Source: Candidatus Neomicrothrix sp. UBA2974 (GTDB lineage Bacteria; Actinomycetota; Acidimicrobiia; Acidimicrobiales; MedAcidi-G1). From it: 64,000 nt of DNA. The stretch covers positions 1 to 64,000 of the forward strand of contig DEAU01000013.1 in NCBI GenBank assembly GCA_002348705.1, in the 5' to 3' direction. The notes beneath the pieces were generated by a model. That model saw only the letters and a program-made list of their open reading frames with translations, ran no database searches and was not told the origin of the DNA. Both the position numbers and the translations under genes were made by a program. Position 1 is the first letter of the stretch, and every line of letters begins with the position of its first letter. Positions 37,067 to 45,168 of the stretch are shown one piece after another.

Positions 37067-38077
37067 TCAGGCCTTTGAGGACTCGAACTCCCTGCGCCGC
37101 TCCATGAGCTCCCTGTCTCGAACGTGGAGCCAGTAGCAGAGGGCGAGGAAGACCAGCAGTGACCCTATGGTTACCAGTGCCGGACGAAGGCGGACCCATC
37201 CCAGGTCGCGAACCATGACGACGGAAACGACCGGCTCCTCAGGATCGACCACCGGACGGGGCGGAGCCTCACCGGGAGCCACTTCCTGGTCCAACACGCC
37301 TTGCAGTTGCACCACGGTGTAACGGGTCGGGTGGGTGATACGCGCAGAATTCGTGATCCAGTGGCGGATCCGATCCCACCGGTTCGGGTCGTCCTGTAAT
37401 GCCGGTTTGCCGCCCATTGTGTAGGCGTCAAGCAGTTTGTAATCGGCTGAACTTACAAAACCCAGGTCGGGGTGGGCGAGAACGTCGGCTGCAGCCTGAG
37501 CCTGGGCGTCACCAGCCTCGGTTGTGGCTAGGAGGCGCCATGGACCCAACTCGCGTAGGCCCGCATCGTCGGTGACGTTACGTGCCACGGCAGCTAACTC
37601 GGAACGGGTGATGATCTCGTTGCGCAGTTGTCGATCGGCCTGCAAAGCCGTCAACTCGTCGACCGAGAGGTCAGGGTTTTCACCGGCGGTTGGAAGGGTG
37701 TTGAACTCGGAAATTGCGGTCGGATCGCCGGAGGCGACGACCAGTTCGTAGGCGGTAGGCATTTCGTCGGAGTTGGGTAGCAAGCGCGCCTCCATCAGGC
37801 CGCTGGCGCCGAGATCGCCCACGTTGATATCGATGGTCTTCCAACTGGGAGCATCACCCTTCCAGCCGGAGCCATACATCCACCAGGCGCTCCCAAGGAT
37901 GACCATCCAGCCCATGAGGGCGGCAGCCGACATGAGAGTGGCCAGTCGGATGCCTGAGTTGGTGGCCACGATCAGCCAGATCGAACCCATCAGGACAACG
38001 AATCCAGTAACTACGGTGAGGATGCCGCGAATTTCGGGATCCCAAGCCAAACCGGCCAGCATGACCAGGGCTTCCAT
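37067..38077 (-). CDS. Membrane protein of unknown function in the cytochrome b/Rieske cluster
   Basis: I do not recognise this 336-residue protein. Two to three hydrophobic helices lie in the first 75 residues (AGLAWDPEIRGILTVVTGFV, then segments around residues 25-45 and 48-65). They are followed by a soluble domain of about 220 residues with no Cys pair or haem motif, and one helix near the C-terminus (ALVTIGSLLVFLALCYWLHV) with a charged end. Start: ATG 38077 with GAGGAG upstream; a GTG directly before it at 38080 overlaps the cytochrome c stop. Position between cytochrome c and nuoA2 suggests an accessory or assembly subunit of the respiratory complexes. Confidence 0.75.
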   Translation of the reverse strand: MEALVMLAGLAWDPEIRGILTVVTGFVVLMGSIWLIVATNSGIRLATLMSAAALMGWMVILGSAWWMYGSGWKGDAPSWKTIDINVGDLGASGLMEARLLPNSDEMPTAYELVVASGDPTAISEFNTLPTAGENPDLSVDELTALQADRQLRNEIITRSELAAVARNVTDDAGLRELGPWRLLATTEAGDAQAQAAADVLAHPDLGFVSSADYKLLDAYTMGGKPALQDDPNRWDRIRHWITNSARITHPTRYTVVQLQGVLDQEVAPGEAPPRPVVDPEEPVVSVVMVRDLGWVRLRPALVTIGSLLVFLALCYWLHVRDRELMERRREFESSKA

Positions 38078-39273
38078 CACAGGCTCCTCTCGTAAGCCAC
38101 GATGGCAGCAATTTGTTCCGGGCTGAGGACCGGGGACCGAACGACTGTACCGATCACGTCTAGGTCGTCCGTCCGGCCTCCGAAACCAGGCATGCCGCCT
38201 GTACCCGAGCGAGCATTGCCGTAACCGCTCCCCACCTCAGATCCCGTTCGAACAAAGTCCTCCTGCCCGGCAGCCGTCGGGAAGTGCGTCTCGATGCCTA
38301 TGAGGCTGGGACCTACGTGACCGCGGCCGGGTTGGTAACCAGTAAGAACCCCGGCCTCAGCGAGGCGAGGCCATTCGGTCATCAACTCGGCCGTCGCCTC
38401 CTCACTAGTGGCTCCGTAGGAGAATCCAGGAGTATGGCAGCGAGCGCAGTTGTTGGCTCCCTGACCGGCCGGGTTGTTGAACAGTAGTTCGCCGTAGGCC
38501 AAGTAGTTCCCACTGGCAGGGTCAGAGGCTTCGATTAACCATTTCTCAGCCGCCGCCGCAACGTCCTCAGCCTCAGTCAGACCCGGGTCGCGGTCAACCA
38601 CAATGGCTCGTGCCCCGGCCATCAAGCCTGACTGCACCTCTGCGGCAGCCTCCTCTGGCGTCAATTGGATGGACCGTAGATAAACGATCAGTTGGTGGAC
38701 TTGCTGGGAGGTCAGCGGGCCACCGCCAGGCAGCCCCCAAGCCGGCATGGGACTACCGGGACGTCCGTAGTTGAGGATGTGCTCCACCTCGGACTCATCG
38801 AATCGGCTGAGGACAGTGGTAAGCGACGGAGCCTTCCATTCGACCTGAGCCACGAAACCGCCGTTTGCGTCTGTGAGGGTATAGGAGGCTACGCCACCCA
38901 CACCGCCGGGACCGTGGCAACTGACGCAAGCTTCTTCGTAGTTGTTAGCTCCCCGTTTCTCAAAACGCTTCACCCATCCGTAGGCGGCATTGTCCTGCCG
39001 AGCTGGCTCCATGAGCCAGTAGAGGGGCAGGATGAGTGAGATCACGGTGAGGGTTACCAGAGACCACGCCAAGTTGCGATCTAGAAATCGGGTCTCCAAC
39101 TCGTCATCGTCAGCGTGCTTGACCCGGTTGGGCGCCAAGTCGATTTCGGAGCCGACCTCCCGCTTGCCGATCCGGAAGCTGAAAAGGAGATAGACCCCCA
39201 TGCCAACCAAGACGACGGTCGCGAGGACCCAGCCGATGGTTCGCTGAGTGCTGGCGAGAAGGAATGCGTTCAT
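38077..39273 (-). CDS. Membrane-anchored diheme cytochrome c of the quinol oxidising complex
   Basis: About 398 residues. Two transmembrane helices at the N-terminus (GWVLATVVLVGMGVYLLF and LAWSLVTLTVISLILPLYWL) precede two cytochrome c domains with haem motifs CVSCH and CARCH. A likely Met ligand for the first domain is in GSPMPAWG, and for the second in GGMPGFGG. It would pass electrons from the Rieske centre to a soluble carrier or terminal oxidase. Start ATG 39273 is preferred over GTG 39291 or 39282; none has a clear ribosome site. Its stop overlaps the next gene. Confidence 0.9.
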   Translation of the reverse strand: MNAFLLASTQRTIGWVLATVVLVGMGVYLLFSFRIGKREVGSEIDLAPNRVKHADDDELETRFLDRNLAWSLVTLTVISLILPLYWLMEPARQDNAAYGWVKRFEKRGANNYEEACVSCHGPGGVGGVASYTLTDANGGFVAQVEWKAPSLTTVLSRFDESEVEHILNYGRPGSPMPAWGLPGGGPLTSQQVHQLIVYLRSIQLTPEEAAAEVQSGLMAGARAIVVDRDPGLTEAEDVAAAAEKWLIEASDPASGNYLAYGELLFNNPAGQGANNCARCHTPGFSYGATSEEATAELMTEWPRLAEAGVLTGYQPGRGHVGPSLIGIETHFPTAAGQEDFVRTGSEVGSGYGNARSGTGGMPGFGGRTDDLDVIGTVVRSPVLSPEQIAAIVAYERSL

Positions 39274-39294
39274 GTCGTTCACGGAATCCACGGG

Positions 39295-40167
39295 CTAGTG
39301 GCCACTGGCCTGTCCGATGCAATTCGGTCCTTCGGCCTCCTGGCCGGTGGTATTTGTGCCGATCGGCGGGCCTTGGATGATGGTGCCTGTGTCGACAGTC
39401 AGGACGCCGTTGGCGACCGACATAGCAAAGCGATCCATTCCTCTCGGTGCAGGACCACCGCGCTTCTCACCGACCTGGTTGTACTGCGAACCATGGCACG
39501 GGCACTCGAACCACTGCGATGACACGCAGTTCGGAACCCGACATCCGAGGTGTGGACACTTCTGGTAAAGGGCCACGACCCCAGCGTCGAAGCCTCCTTC
39601 GACACCAGACGTCATTCCTGCCAACTCGGGGGCGGAGTATGTTGCTCGAGCCTTTTCCACGGCGCCGTTGGGGTAGGCGGTGATCCACATACGGCCCTCC
39701 GGCTTGTAGAGAAAGCCGTTGTTGGCATCGATGTCAGCCAGTAGCTCGACGATGTTTCCGACCTTGATCTTGGAACCGAAGCCACTCACTCCTTGAGGCC
39801 ACAGGAATGCGATGCTGGCTCCGCCGAAGCCTGACAGGCCAAAACCCATCATGCCGACGAGGCTGCGATTGAAGAACTGCCGACGACTTACACCGACCGC
39901 CTGAAGGTCGGGAGCCACAAAGGGCTCCGTCGGAGCCGACTCGACGGTAGCTAGACCGGCACCCGAACGGGCGACTGCCGCAGCCGCCTCGACCTCGCGG
40001 CCGGTTGGGAGATCCTCCCCAGAACCGCCCAGCAAGGGATTGGTGACGTTGCGTTTACGAGCCTGGCGGGACAGCCCGGCTGCAGTCCGGTCACGACGCT
40101 TCGACGCGCCCACGAGGACGACTACGGCCAAAAGAACCAAAAGGACGACAGCGATAACGACGCCCAC
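39295..40167 (-). CDS. Rieske iron-sulfur protein
   Basis: 290-residue [2Fe-2S] protein of a bc/b6f-type complex. Ligands are in CPHLGC and CPCHGSQY, with an added Cys pair region (CRVPNC). One helix lies at the extreme N-terminus (MGVVIAVVLLVLLAVVVLVG), then a cytoplasmic Arg/Ala-rich stretch. Next comes SRRQFFNRSLVGMMGFGLSG, a twin-arginine-like signal with a second helix, so the Rieske domain is probably placed outside the membrane by Tat, as known for actinobacterial QcrA. GTG start 40167 has AGGAG upstream. Ends 21 bases before the preferred cytochrome c start. Confidence 0.93.
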   Translation of the reverse strand: MGVVIAVVLLVLLAVVVLVGASKRRDRTAAGLSRQARKRNVTNPLLGGSGEDLPTGREVEAAAAVARSGAGLATVESAPTEPFVAPDLQAVGVSRRQFFNRSLVGMMGFGLSGFGGASIAFLWPQGVSGFGSKIKVGNIVELLADIDANNGFLYKPEGRMWITAYPNGAVEKARATYSAPELAGMTSGVEGGFDAGVVALYQKCPHLGCRVPNCVSSQWFECPCHGSQYNQVGEKRGGPAPRGMDRFAMSVANGVLTVDTGTIIQGPPIGTNTTGQEAEGPNCIGQASGH

Positions 40168-40223
40168 GGGTCAGCTCCTGGATGCCAATAGAGAGGCGGA
40201 CAGGGTAAGAGGATCCAAGGCGA

Positions 40224-40946
40224 TCACAGTTCGAAGAAGAGGCCGGAGTTCCACGGGAAGATGAAGTTGAAGCCGGGTCCCCGGAAGAACGAGCCAATCA
40301 TTACCAGCACCGCCCAGAACATGAGGTGCACGGTCATCAAGGAGATAGCGAACTTGCGGTCCTCAGGCCGCTTAGACGGGTTCTTGTCAATGTAAGGAGC
40401 CAAGATCAGAACGAACAGCCCGATCCCAGGGATCGTCACCCCAGCCACCATCGGGTGGAACATGGTTAGCAATTCCTGGAGACCGAGGAAGTACCAAGGC
40501 GCCTTGGAAGGGTTCGGTGTCTTGTTGAAGTCGGCCAGTTCGAGCAGAGGCGCGTTCACGAAGATCGAGAAGAGCGTGGTGAATAACGTGATTGCGAGTG
40601 CTGCCAGAAATTCTGCTAGCAGCAAGTGGGGCCAGACATGGACCTTGTCTTGGGGCGTGGCTTTCGTGTCCTGAATGGAGCCTGACTTAACGACGGTCAA
40701 CAGGCGTTGATTGTGACCGTCCGGGCCGCTCCCACCGACCGGAACCGCAGGAACACCAGTATCCATGACTGGTCGGTTCGCTGCCGCGGTTGAACGGTCT
40801 AGTAGGTGAGAGGGAATCTTCTCGTCAGTCACCGCTGTGTCAACTGCTGGCGCTTCGGCGGCAGCCTCACCGCCGCCTGCCGCAGCCTGCGCCTTGGCCT
40901 TAGCGGCCTCTGCCCGCTTGCGGAGGTGTTCGGGAATCTCGGTCAT
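40224..40946 (-). CDS. Cytochrome b, C-terminal part (subunit IV-like)
   Basis: 240 residues with three or four helices corresponding to the C-terminal half of cytochrome b. The Qo motif region reads KAPWYFLGLQELL, so the usual PEWY Glu is replaced in an APWY variant. Before it lie HVWPHLLLAEFLAAL and NPSKAPW. About 90 residues precede the first helix and begin MTEIPEHLRKRAEAAKAKAQ; a second similar piece (KIPSHLLDRSTAAANR) follows. The same N-terminal motif opens the divergent cytochrome c gene at 43040. Split from the b6-like part as in b6f and Firmicutes b6c complexes. Confidence 0.92.
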   Translation of the reverse strand: MTEIPEHLRKRAEAAKAKAQAAAGGGEAAAEAPAVDTAVTDEKIPSHLLDRSTAAANRPVMDTGVPAVPVGGSGPDGHNQRLLTVVKSGSIQDTKATPQDKVHVWPHLLLAEFLAALAITLFTTLFSIFVNAPLLELADFNKTPNPSKAPWYFLGLQELLTMFHPMVAGVTIPGIGLFVLILAPYIDKNPSKRPEDRKFAISLMTVHLMFWAVLVMIGSFFRGPGFNFIFPWNSGLFFEL

Positions 40947-40974
40947 TAGTCAGTCCTGATCCTTGGCATCCGGC

Positions 40975-41757
40975 CTACAGCGGACCCGAGATGCCACCGT
41001 CCTTGCGGACGCGCCAGAAGTGAACAGCGAGGAAAATAACCAACACAAACGGGAGCATCAGGACGTGCAGGGTGTACCAACGCAAGAGGGTGTCCGTGCC
41101 GATCTCCACGCCACCAAGCAGGACGAAACGCACCTGTTCACCAAATACCGGCGTGAATCCCATCATGTTCGTCCCAACAGTCACCGCCCAGAGGGCCAAT
41201 TGGTCCCAAGGGAGGAGGTAGCCAGTAAAGGACAGCAGCAGGGTGAACTGCAGGAGCATCACACCGATTACCCAGTTGAACTCACGGGGCGGCTTGTAGG
41301 CCCCGTGGTAGAAGACACGAGCCATGTGCAAGAAAACTGTCAAAACCATGAGGTGGGCAGCCCACCGATGCATATTCCGGACTAGCAAACCAAAGCCGAC
41401 TGCGGTCTGAAGGGTTTGGATGTCGTCCCAAGCCTGGGCAGCAGTCGGCCGGTAGAAGAACATCAGGAAGATGCCAGTCACTGTCAACAAGATGAACAGG
41501 AAGAATGAAAGGCCGCCGAGGCATAACGTATAACTGACCTTCACCGCGTGCCGCTTCACCTTCACAGGGTGGAGGTGATAAAGGACGCTGTTCATGATCA
41601 CGTAGGACCGGTTTCGCGGGCTGTCGTTGTAGCCCTTTCGAAAGATCGAGCCCGGTCGAAAGATCGAACTCCAAGCCTGCGAACCCTGGACCTGCTCGGT
41701 CAATTGGCTGATTTGTTCCTGCAGCGCCTGACCTGCTGGCTTCTTCTCGTCAGCCAC
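40975..41757 (-). CDS. Cytochrome b6-like protein with heme c(n)-type cysteine
   Basis: 260 residues, four helices, N-terminal half of cytochrome b. Haem ligands follow the b6 spacing: His130 and His144 (NMHRWAAHLMVLTVFLHMAR) and His231 and His246 (15 apart, as in b6, not 14 as in mitochondrial-type b). Cys79 in YTLCLGGLSF aligns with the cysteine that binds the extra haem c(n) (c-i) covalently in b6f (FYCLGG). GTG start 41757 with GGAG 10-14 bases upstream. The charged N-terminus of about 50 residues is longer than in b6. Confidence 0.93.
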   Translation of the reverse strand: MADEKKPAGQALQEQISQLTEQVQGSQAWSSIFRPGSIFRKGYNDSPRNRSYVIMNSVLYHLHPVKVKRHAVKVSYTLCLGGLSFFLFILLTVTGIFLMFFYRPTAAQAWDDIQTLQTAVGFGLLVRNMHRWAAHLMVLTVFLHMARVFYHGAYKPPREFNWVIGVMLLQFTLLLSFTGYLLPWDQLALWAVTVGTNMMGFTPVFGEQVRFVLLGGVEIGTDTLLRWYTLHVLMLPFVLVIFLAVHFWRVRKDGGISGPL

Positions 41758-41809
41758 GATGTCCGTTCTCCTGTAAAACCGTCGTTCGCGCGTACACCCA
41801 GACCACCTT

Positions 41810-42226
41810 TCAGCCCAACCTCATCCCATAGCCGTAGCCATGGGTATTAGTCCGCTGATGAGAATCTCCATCTGCGGGGGCATCGCTGCACTTGCCAAGG
41901 ATGATGACCCCAGTCGGGCAACGGTCTACGCAGAGGGCACACCGGGTACACACATCGTCGTCGATGGTAAAGATCACGTGGTCACTGGGATCGGTCCCCG
42001 GCTGTTCGGTGTCGACCGACTCAGCCACCGCGGAGGGACTAACCATATGAATACATTTCCAAGGACAGATATCGACGCAGCCTTCGCACATGATGCACTC
42101 AGACTGATCGATGTGGATGAACTGCTTGACCCGATTGTTCGTCGTCATCCAGTCAGCATCAACCTCCCGAAGGACGTAGTCGTCGACGAAAGTTGGATGC
42201 GGAGGGTTGGCGTCGGTGACACTCAT
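41810..42226 (-). CDS. 2[4Fe-4S] ferredoxin-like protein in the cytochrome b cluster
   Basis: 138 residues with two complete cluster motifs, CIMCEGCVDICPWKC and CTRCALCVDRCPTGVI, separated by a longer loop than in small ferredoxins (about 35 residues). The N-terminal 35 residues and a Gly/Tyr/His-rich C-terminus extend the domain. No signal peptide is seen, so it should be cytoplasmic. It overlaps the upstream membrane protein gene (ATGA) and precedes cytochrome b6. It may be an added subunit of the complex or an electron donor to the NuoEFG-less complex I; both are inference. Confidence 0.9.
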   Translation of the reverse strand: MSVTDANPPHPTFVDDYVLREVDADWMTTNNRVKQFIHIDQSECIMCEGCVDICPWKCIHMVSPSAVAESVDTEQPGTDPSDHVIFTIDDDVCTRCALCVDRCPTGVIILGKCSDAPADGDSHQRTNTHGYGYGMRLG

Positions 42227-42678
42227 GCGCCAGCTCCTTCACGGATCAAGGGGCGACCATACTCGGAGGTCGGCTTCGGGGCGTCCTTCTCTTTGCCACG
42301 GTTCTGCCACTGCATCCAGTAGACAACGTTGCCACCCAATGCAATCCCGTAGATGAGAACGGCGACCACGTCCCGGATGACCCGATAGGTCATGGTGAAC
42401 GGCAGCGCCCATTCAACGATTCCCTGATCACCTGTCCACGGCAACTCTGGACCAACCATGAAGCGGTCGGGTCGCCAGTTGAGCTCGCTGTCAGCCCAGG
42501 TGAGCCACTGGTGGGGGACGACACCGTAGACCCACCAGAGGATGAAAAAGATATAGGTGGCAAAGACCATCGCCTCGCCCCAGGTGAAGTCCTTATCGGC
42601 TGGGGTGCGCTTCCGGTACCAGTCGACACCACCGACAAGGAAGACCGTGACGATGATGGAAGTCACGAATGCGACCAT
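42223..42678 (-). CDS. Small membrane protein, first gene of the cytochrome b/Rieske operon
   Basis: Not recognised as a named family. 151 residues from ATG 42678 (MVAFVTSIIVTVFLVGGVDW), which has GAGGG ten bases upstream; a GTG at 42729 lies inside the Rex-type site and is rejected. Three helices are likely: residues 3-20, about 36-55 (AMVFATYIFFILWWVYGVVP) and about 112-130 (VVAVLIYGIALGGNVVYWM). A Trp-rich middle stretch (HQWLTWADSELNWRPDR) may face the outside. Translationally coupled to the ferredoxin gene. Confidence 0.78.
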   Translation of the reverse strand: MVAFVTSIIVTVFLVGGVDWYRKRTPADKDFTWGEAMVFATYIFFILWWVYGVVPHQWLTWADSELNWRPDRFMVGPELPWTGDQGIVEWALPFTMTYRVIRDVVAVLIYGIALGGNVVYWMQWQNRGKEKDAPKPTSEYGRPLIREGAGA

Positions 42679-42713
42679 CGATCTAGGCCCTCCCTCGGCG
42701 GCTCCAGCGGACT

Positions 42714-42731
42714 TTGTGAAATGGTGCACAA
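42714..42731. promoter_or_regulatory. Putative Rex operator upstream of the cytochrome b/Rieske operon
   Basis: TTGTGAAATGGTGCACAA is an 18-base match to the Rex consensus form TTGTG-N8-CACAA, with complete outer arms. It lies 36 bases before the ATG at 42678. A minus-strand TAGCAT about 12 bases upstream of it is a possible -10 element, so bound Rex would block initiation or early elongation. The gene order suggests this promoter could also feed the 14-subunit nuo operon. Confidence 0.72.
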
Positions 42732-43039
42732 GGGTGCGGGCACCATGCTAACGGTTGGACAGTCGTCGCGGACGACCGACCACCGGATGTCTCAGGCGGG
42801 AATCGGTAGCCTCCGTCGCTGACGGTGTGGTCGGATTATGGCGTCGACCCCAGAACGATTTCTATCACCAAGTCAAGGTCTTCAACCACCTATCCGAGAG
42901 GTAGTTCGTCGCGGCTAGGTCTGGGATCCCGCAGTCGCCACGCACGGCGCTAACCTCGCCGTGACCCGGAACCAACCGATGCATCCGCTGGCCAGCGCCA
43001 ACAACGTCGCCGACCCGCCCGACTCCTTCAGAGCCCACG
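42732..43039. other. Divergent intergenic region
   Basis: About 310 bases between the Rex-type site of the cytochrome b operon and the divergent cytochrome c gene. It should hold promoters for both directions. A possible plus-strand -10 (TAACCT near 42951) is weak. No tRNA, small RNA or conserved small frame is evident. G+C is ordinary. Confidence 0.4.
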
Positions 43040-43801
43040 TTGACCGAAATACCCGAGCACCTTCTAAAACGGTCGCAGGCCGCCAAGGCCAAGGCCACCG
43101 GCGCCCCTGCTCCGGCTGAGGATTCCGAACCAACTACCGATGTGTCGTCAACCACCAGCGCGCCAGTGACCGCCGAGGCGACTGTTGCAACTGCAACGGT
43201 CGAAGCACCGCCAGATCCCGTGGCTACCTACATCGAAGCGGCTGGCGCCCGAAAGAAGATTCCTTGGTGGGCCGCCAGTGCGCTGCTGCTGCTGCCAATC
43301 TGGGCCATCTCCTACGTCGGCACCCTTGAGCGCCCGCCCCAGGAGGCCACAGGTCTGCTTGCTGAAGGCGAGCACATCTACGAGGCTCGCTGCGCCAGCT
43401 GTCACGGAGCCACCGGTGCTGGTGGCAGTGGCTATGCGCTGGCCGACGGTGAAGTACTTGCAACCTTCCCGACGGCGACCGGTCACATCGAGTGGGTTGC
43501 CAAGGGCTCAGACGGTTTCGGTTTGGGCAACCCCTACGGCGACCCGAGCCAGGGCCGCGTCGTTGAGGGCGGCATGCCTGGTTGGGCCGACGTACTTACC
43601 ACCGAAGAACTGATCGGCGTGGTCCTCTACGAGCGGGCCAACCTCAGCGGCTCCAAGGAAGACGCAGCCCTAGCCGAAGCCATCGAACACGCCGTCTATG
43701 CCGGAGAGTTGGACCTGCATGGACATCTCGACCCTGACACAGTCACGATCGATGAGATCCAGGCCCTCCTGGATTCCGTCGCCCACGACGACGGTTCCTG
43801 A
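43040..43801 (+). CDS. Membrane-anchored monoheme cytochrome c
   Basis: 253 residues. The N-terminal 70 residues are cytoplasmic and open with MTEIPEHLLKRSQAAKAKAT, nearly the same as the N-terminus of the subunit IV-like cytochrome b on the other strand. One helix follows (IPWWAASALLLLPIWAISYV), then a cytochrome c domain with CASCHG and a possible Met ligand in EGGMPGWAD. It could carry electrons from the bc complex to an oxidase. The start is TTG, chosen because the encoded motif equals that of the ATG-started homologous N-terminus; the ribosome site is weak. Confidence 0.88.
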   Translation: MTEIPEHLLKRSQAAKAKATGAPAPAEDSEPTTDVSSTTSAPVTAEATVATATVEAPPDPVATYIEAAGARKKIPWWAASALLLLPIWAISYVGTLERPPQEATGLLAEGEHIYEARCASCHGATGAGGSGYALADGEVLATFPTATGHIEWVAKGSDGFGLGNPYGDPSQGRVVEGGMPGWADVLTTEELIGVVLYERANLSGSKEDAALAEAIEHAVYAGELDLHGHLDPDTVTIDEIQALLDSVAHDDGS

Positions 43802-43832
43802 TCCGGCCAGCCCGGTGACGGGCTACCCCGCT

Positions 43833-45110
43833 ATGGAAGGAACGGAACACGACCTGCTGGTGGTCGGAGGTGGGCCGGCCGGTGCCGCTACTGCGTACTG
43901 GGCGGCAACCCACGGCCTCGACGTGGTGTTCGTCGAACGCAAGGCGTTCCCCCGAGACAAGACCTGTGGCGACGGCCTAACACCGCGTGCAGTGCATCAA
44001 TTGGAGGAGATGGGTCTAGGCAAAACTCTGGAGGGGTACCACCGCTTCGATGGTCTGAGGGCTATCGCCCACGGTCGGACACTGGAGATGGCTTGGCCTG
44101 AGCACGACACATTCCCCCGATATGGGTACGTGGTGCGTCGGTGCGACCTAGATGCCTTCGTAGCGAACCACGCCGTGGCCGCCGGCGCCACTCTGCACCA
44201 ATCCACGGAAGCCCTTCGTCCACTCGACCCACCAGACGGAGCCCCGAGTGGAGCAATCGGTGGCGCCCTCGTGGTCGACAAGCAAACTGGAGACGAACGA
44301 GAAATCCGAGCCCGCCACGTTGTTGTTGCCGACGGTGCCAACTCCCGCTTCGGTCGGGCGTTGGGAACTAATCGGGACCGCAGCTATCCGATGGGCATGG
44401 CCATCCGCGGCTATTTCGAGAGTCCTCTGCACGACGACCCGTGGATCGAGTCGTCGCTCGACGTCCGCGACAGGAACGGCAACGCCATGCCCGGCTACGG
44501 GTGGATCTTCCCAGTCGGCAACGGGACCATCAATGTGGGTATCGGCTTACTGTCCACCTTCCGGGACTACAAGGAGATCAATACAAGCCACCTGTTCGAG
44601 GAGTTCGCCTGCACCCTTCCAGAACATTGGCAGATCGACCCTACGCGCCCAGTCGGTCAGCCCACCGGCGGTCGTCTACCTATGGCGGGATCGGTCGGCC
44701 CTAAGGCGGGCCCCAATTGGCTGCTCGTCGGCGACGCCGCAGGATCGGTCAACCCGTTCAACGGAGAGGGCATTGATTACGCCTATGAAACGGGGCGCAT
44801 GGCCGCCGGCCTCATTGCTGAGGCGGCCGCTCGAGCAGACAACGCTTTGCTAGCCCGCTACCCGGATCTGCTTGACGAGGAGTACGGCCTCTACTTCAAG
44901 GTAGCTCGGCTGTTTTCAAAGTTGATCGGAAAACCAGCGTTGATCCGAGAACTGACCAGATTTGGCATCAGGTCTCAACCGCTCATGGAATGGGCTCTAC
45001 GGGTTATGGCGAACCTCATGCGAGACGAGGACCGCGGCGCCGCAGAATCGGCTTACTCGGCGATCGCCGGCATCGTGCGCCTCGTCCCTGACCGAATGGC
45101 CGACGCCTGA
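43833..45110 (+). CDS. Geranylgeranyl reductase family flavoprotein, possible menaquinone isoprenyl reductase
   Basis: FAD-dependent oxidoreductase of 425 residues. The Rossmann motif LLVVGGGPAGAATAYWAA is at the start, then ERKAFPRDKTCGDGLTPRAV (the GGR signature) and LLVGDAAGSVNPFNGEGIDY for FAD binding. In actinobacteria a close family member, MenJ, saturates one double bond of the menaquinone tail. Position next to quinone-using complexes supports that role here, but phospholipid or chlorophyll-type reductases share the family. The start is ATG 43833, 31 bases after the cytochrome c stop; GTG 43815 is possible. Confidence 0.85.
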   Translation: MEGTEHDLLVVGGGPAGAATAYWAATHGLDVVFVERKAFPRDKTCGDGLTPRAVHQLEEMGLGKTLEGYHRFDGLRAIAHGRTLEMAWPEHDTFPRYGYVVRRCDLDAFVANHAVAAGATLHQSTEALRPLDPPDGAPSGAIGGALVVDKQTGDEREIRARHVVVADGANSRFGRALGTNRDRSYPMGMAIRGYFESPLHDDPWIESSLDVRDRNGNAMPGYGWIFPVGNGTINVGIGLLSTFRDYKEINTSHLFEEFACTLPEHWQIDPTRPVGQPTGGRLPMAGSVGPKAGPNWLLVGDAAGSVNPFNGEGIDYAYETGRMAAGLIAEAAARADNALLARYPDLLDEEYGLYFKVARLFSKLIGKPALIRELTRFGIRSQPLMEWALRVMANLMRDEDRGAAESAYSAIAGIVRLVPDRMADA

Positions 45111-45168
45111 GTTGCCGGCACCCCAGGGAAACAGACATGACTCCGATCGTTGATCCTGTCGGACGAGA

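Noticed and set aside
42679..42729. GTG start at 42729 for the small membrane protein
   Set aside because: It lies within the Rex-type palindrome and adds a polar Ser/Gly stretch before the first helix; ATG 42678 has GAGGG at good spacing.
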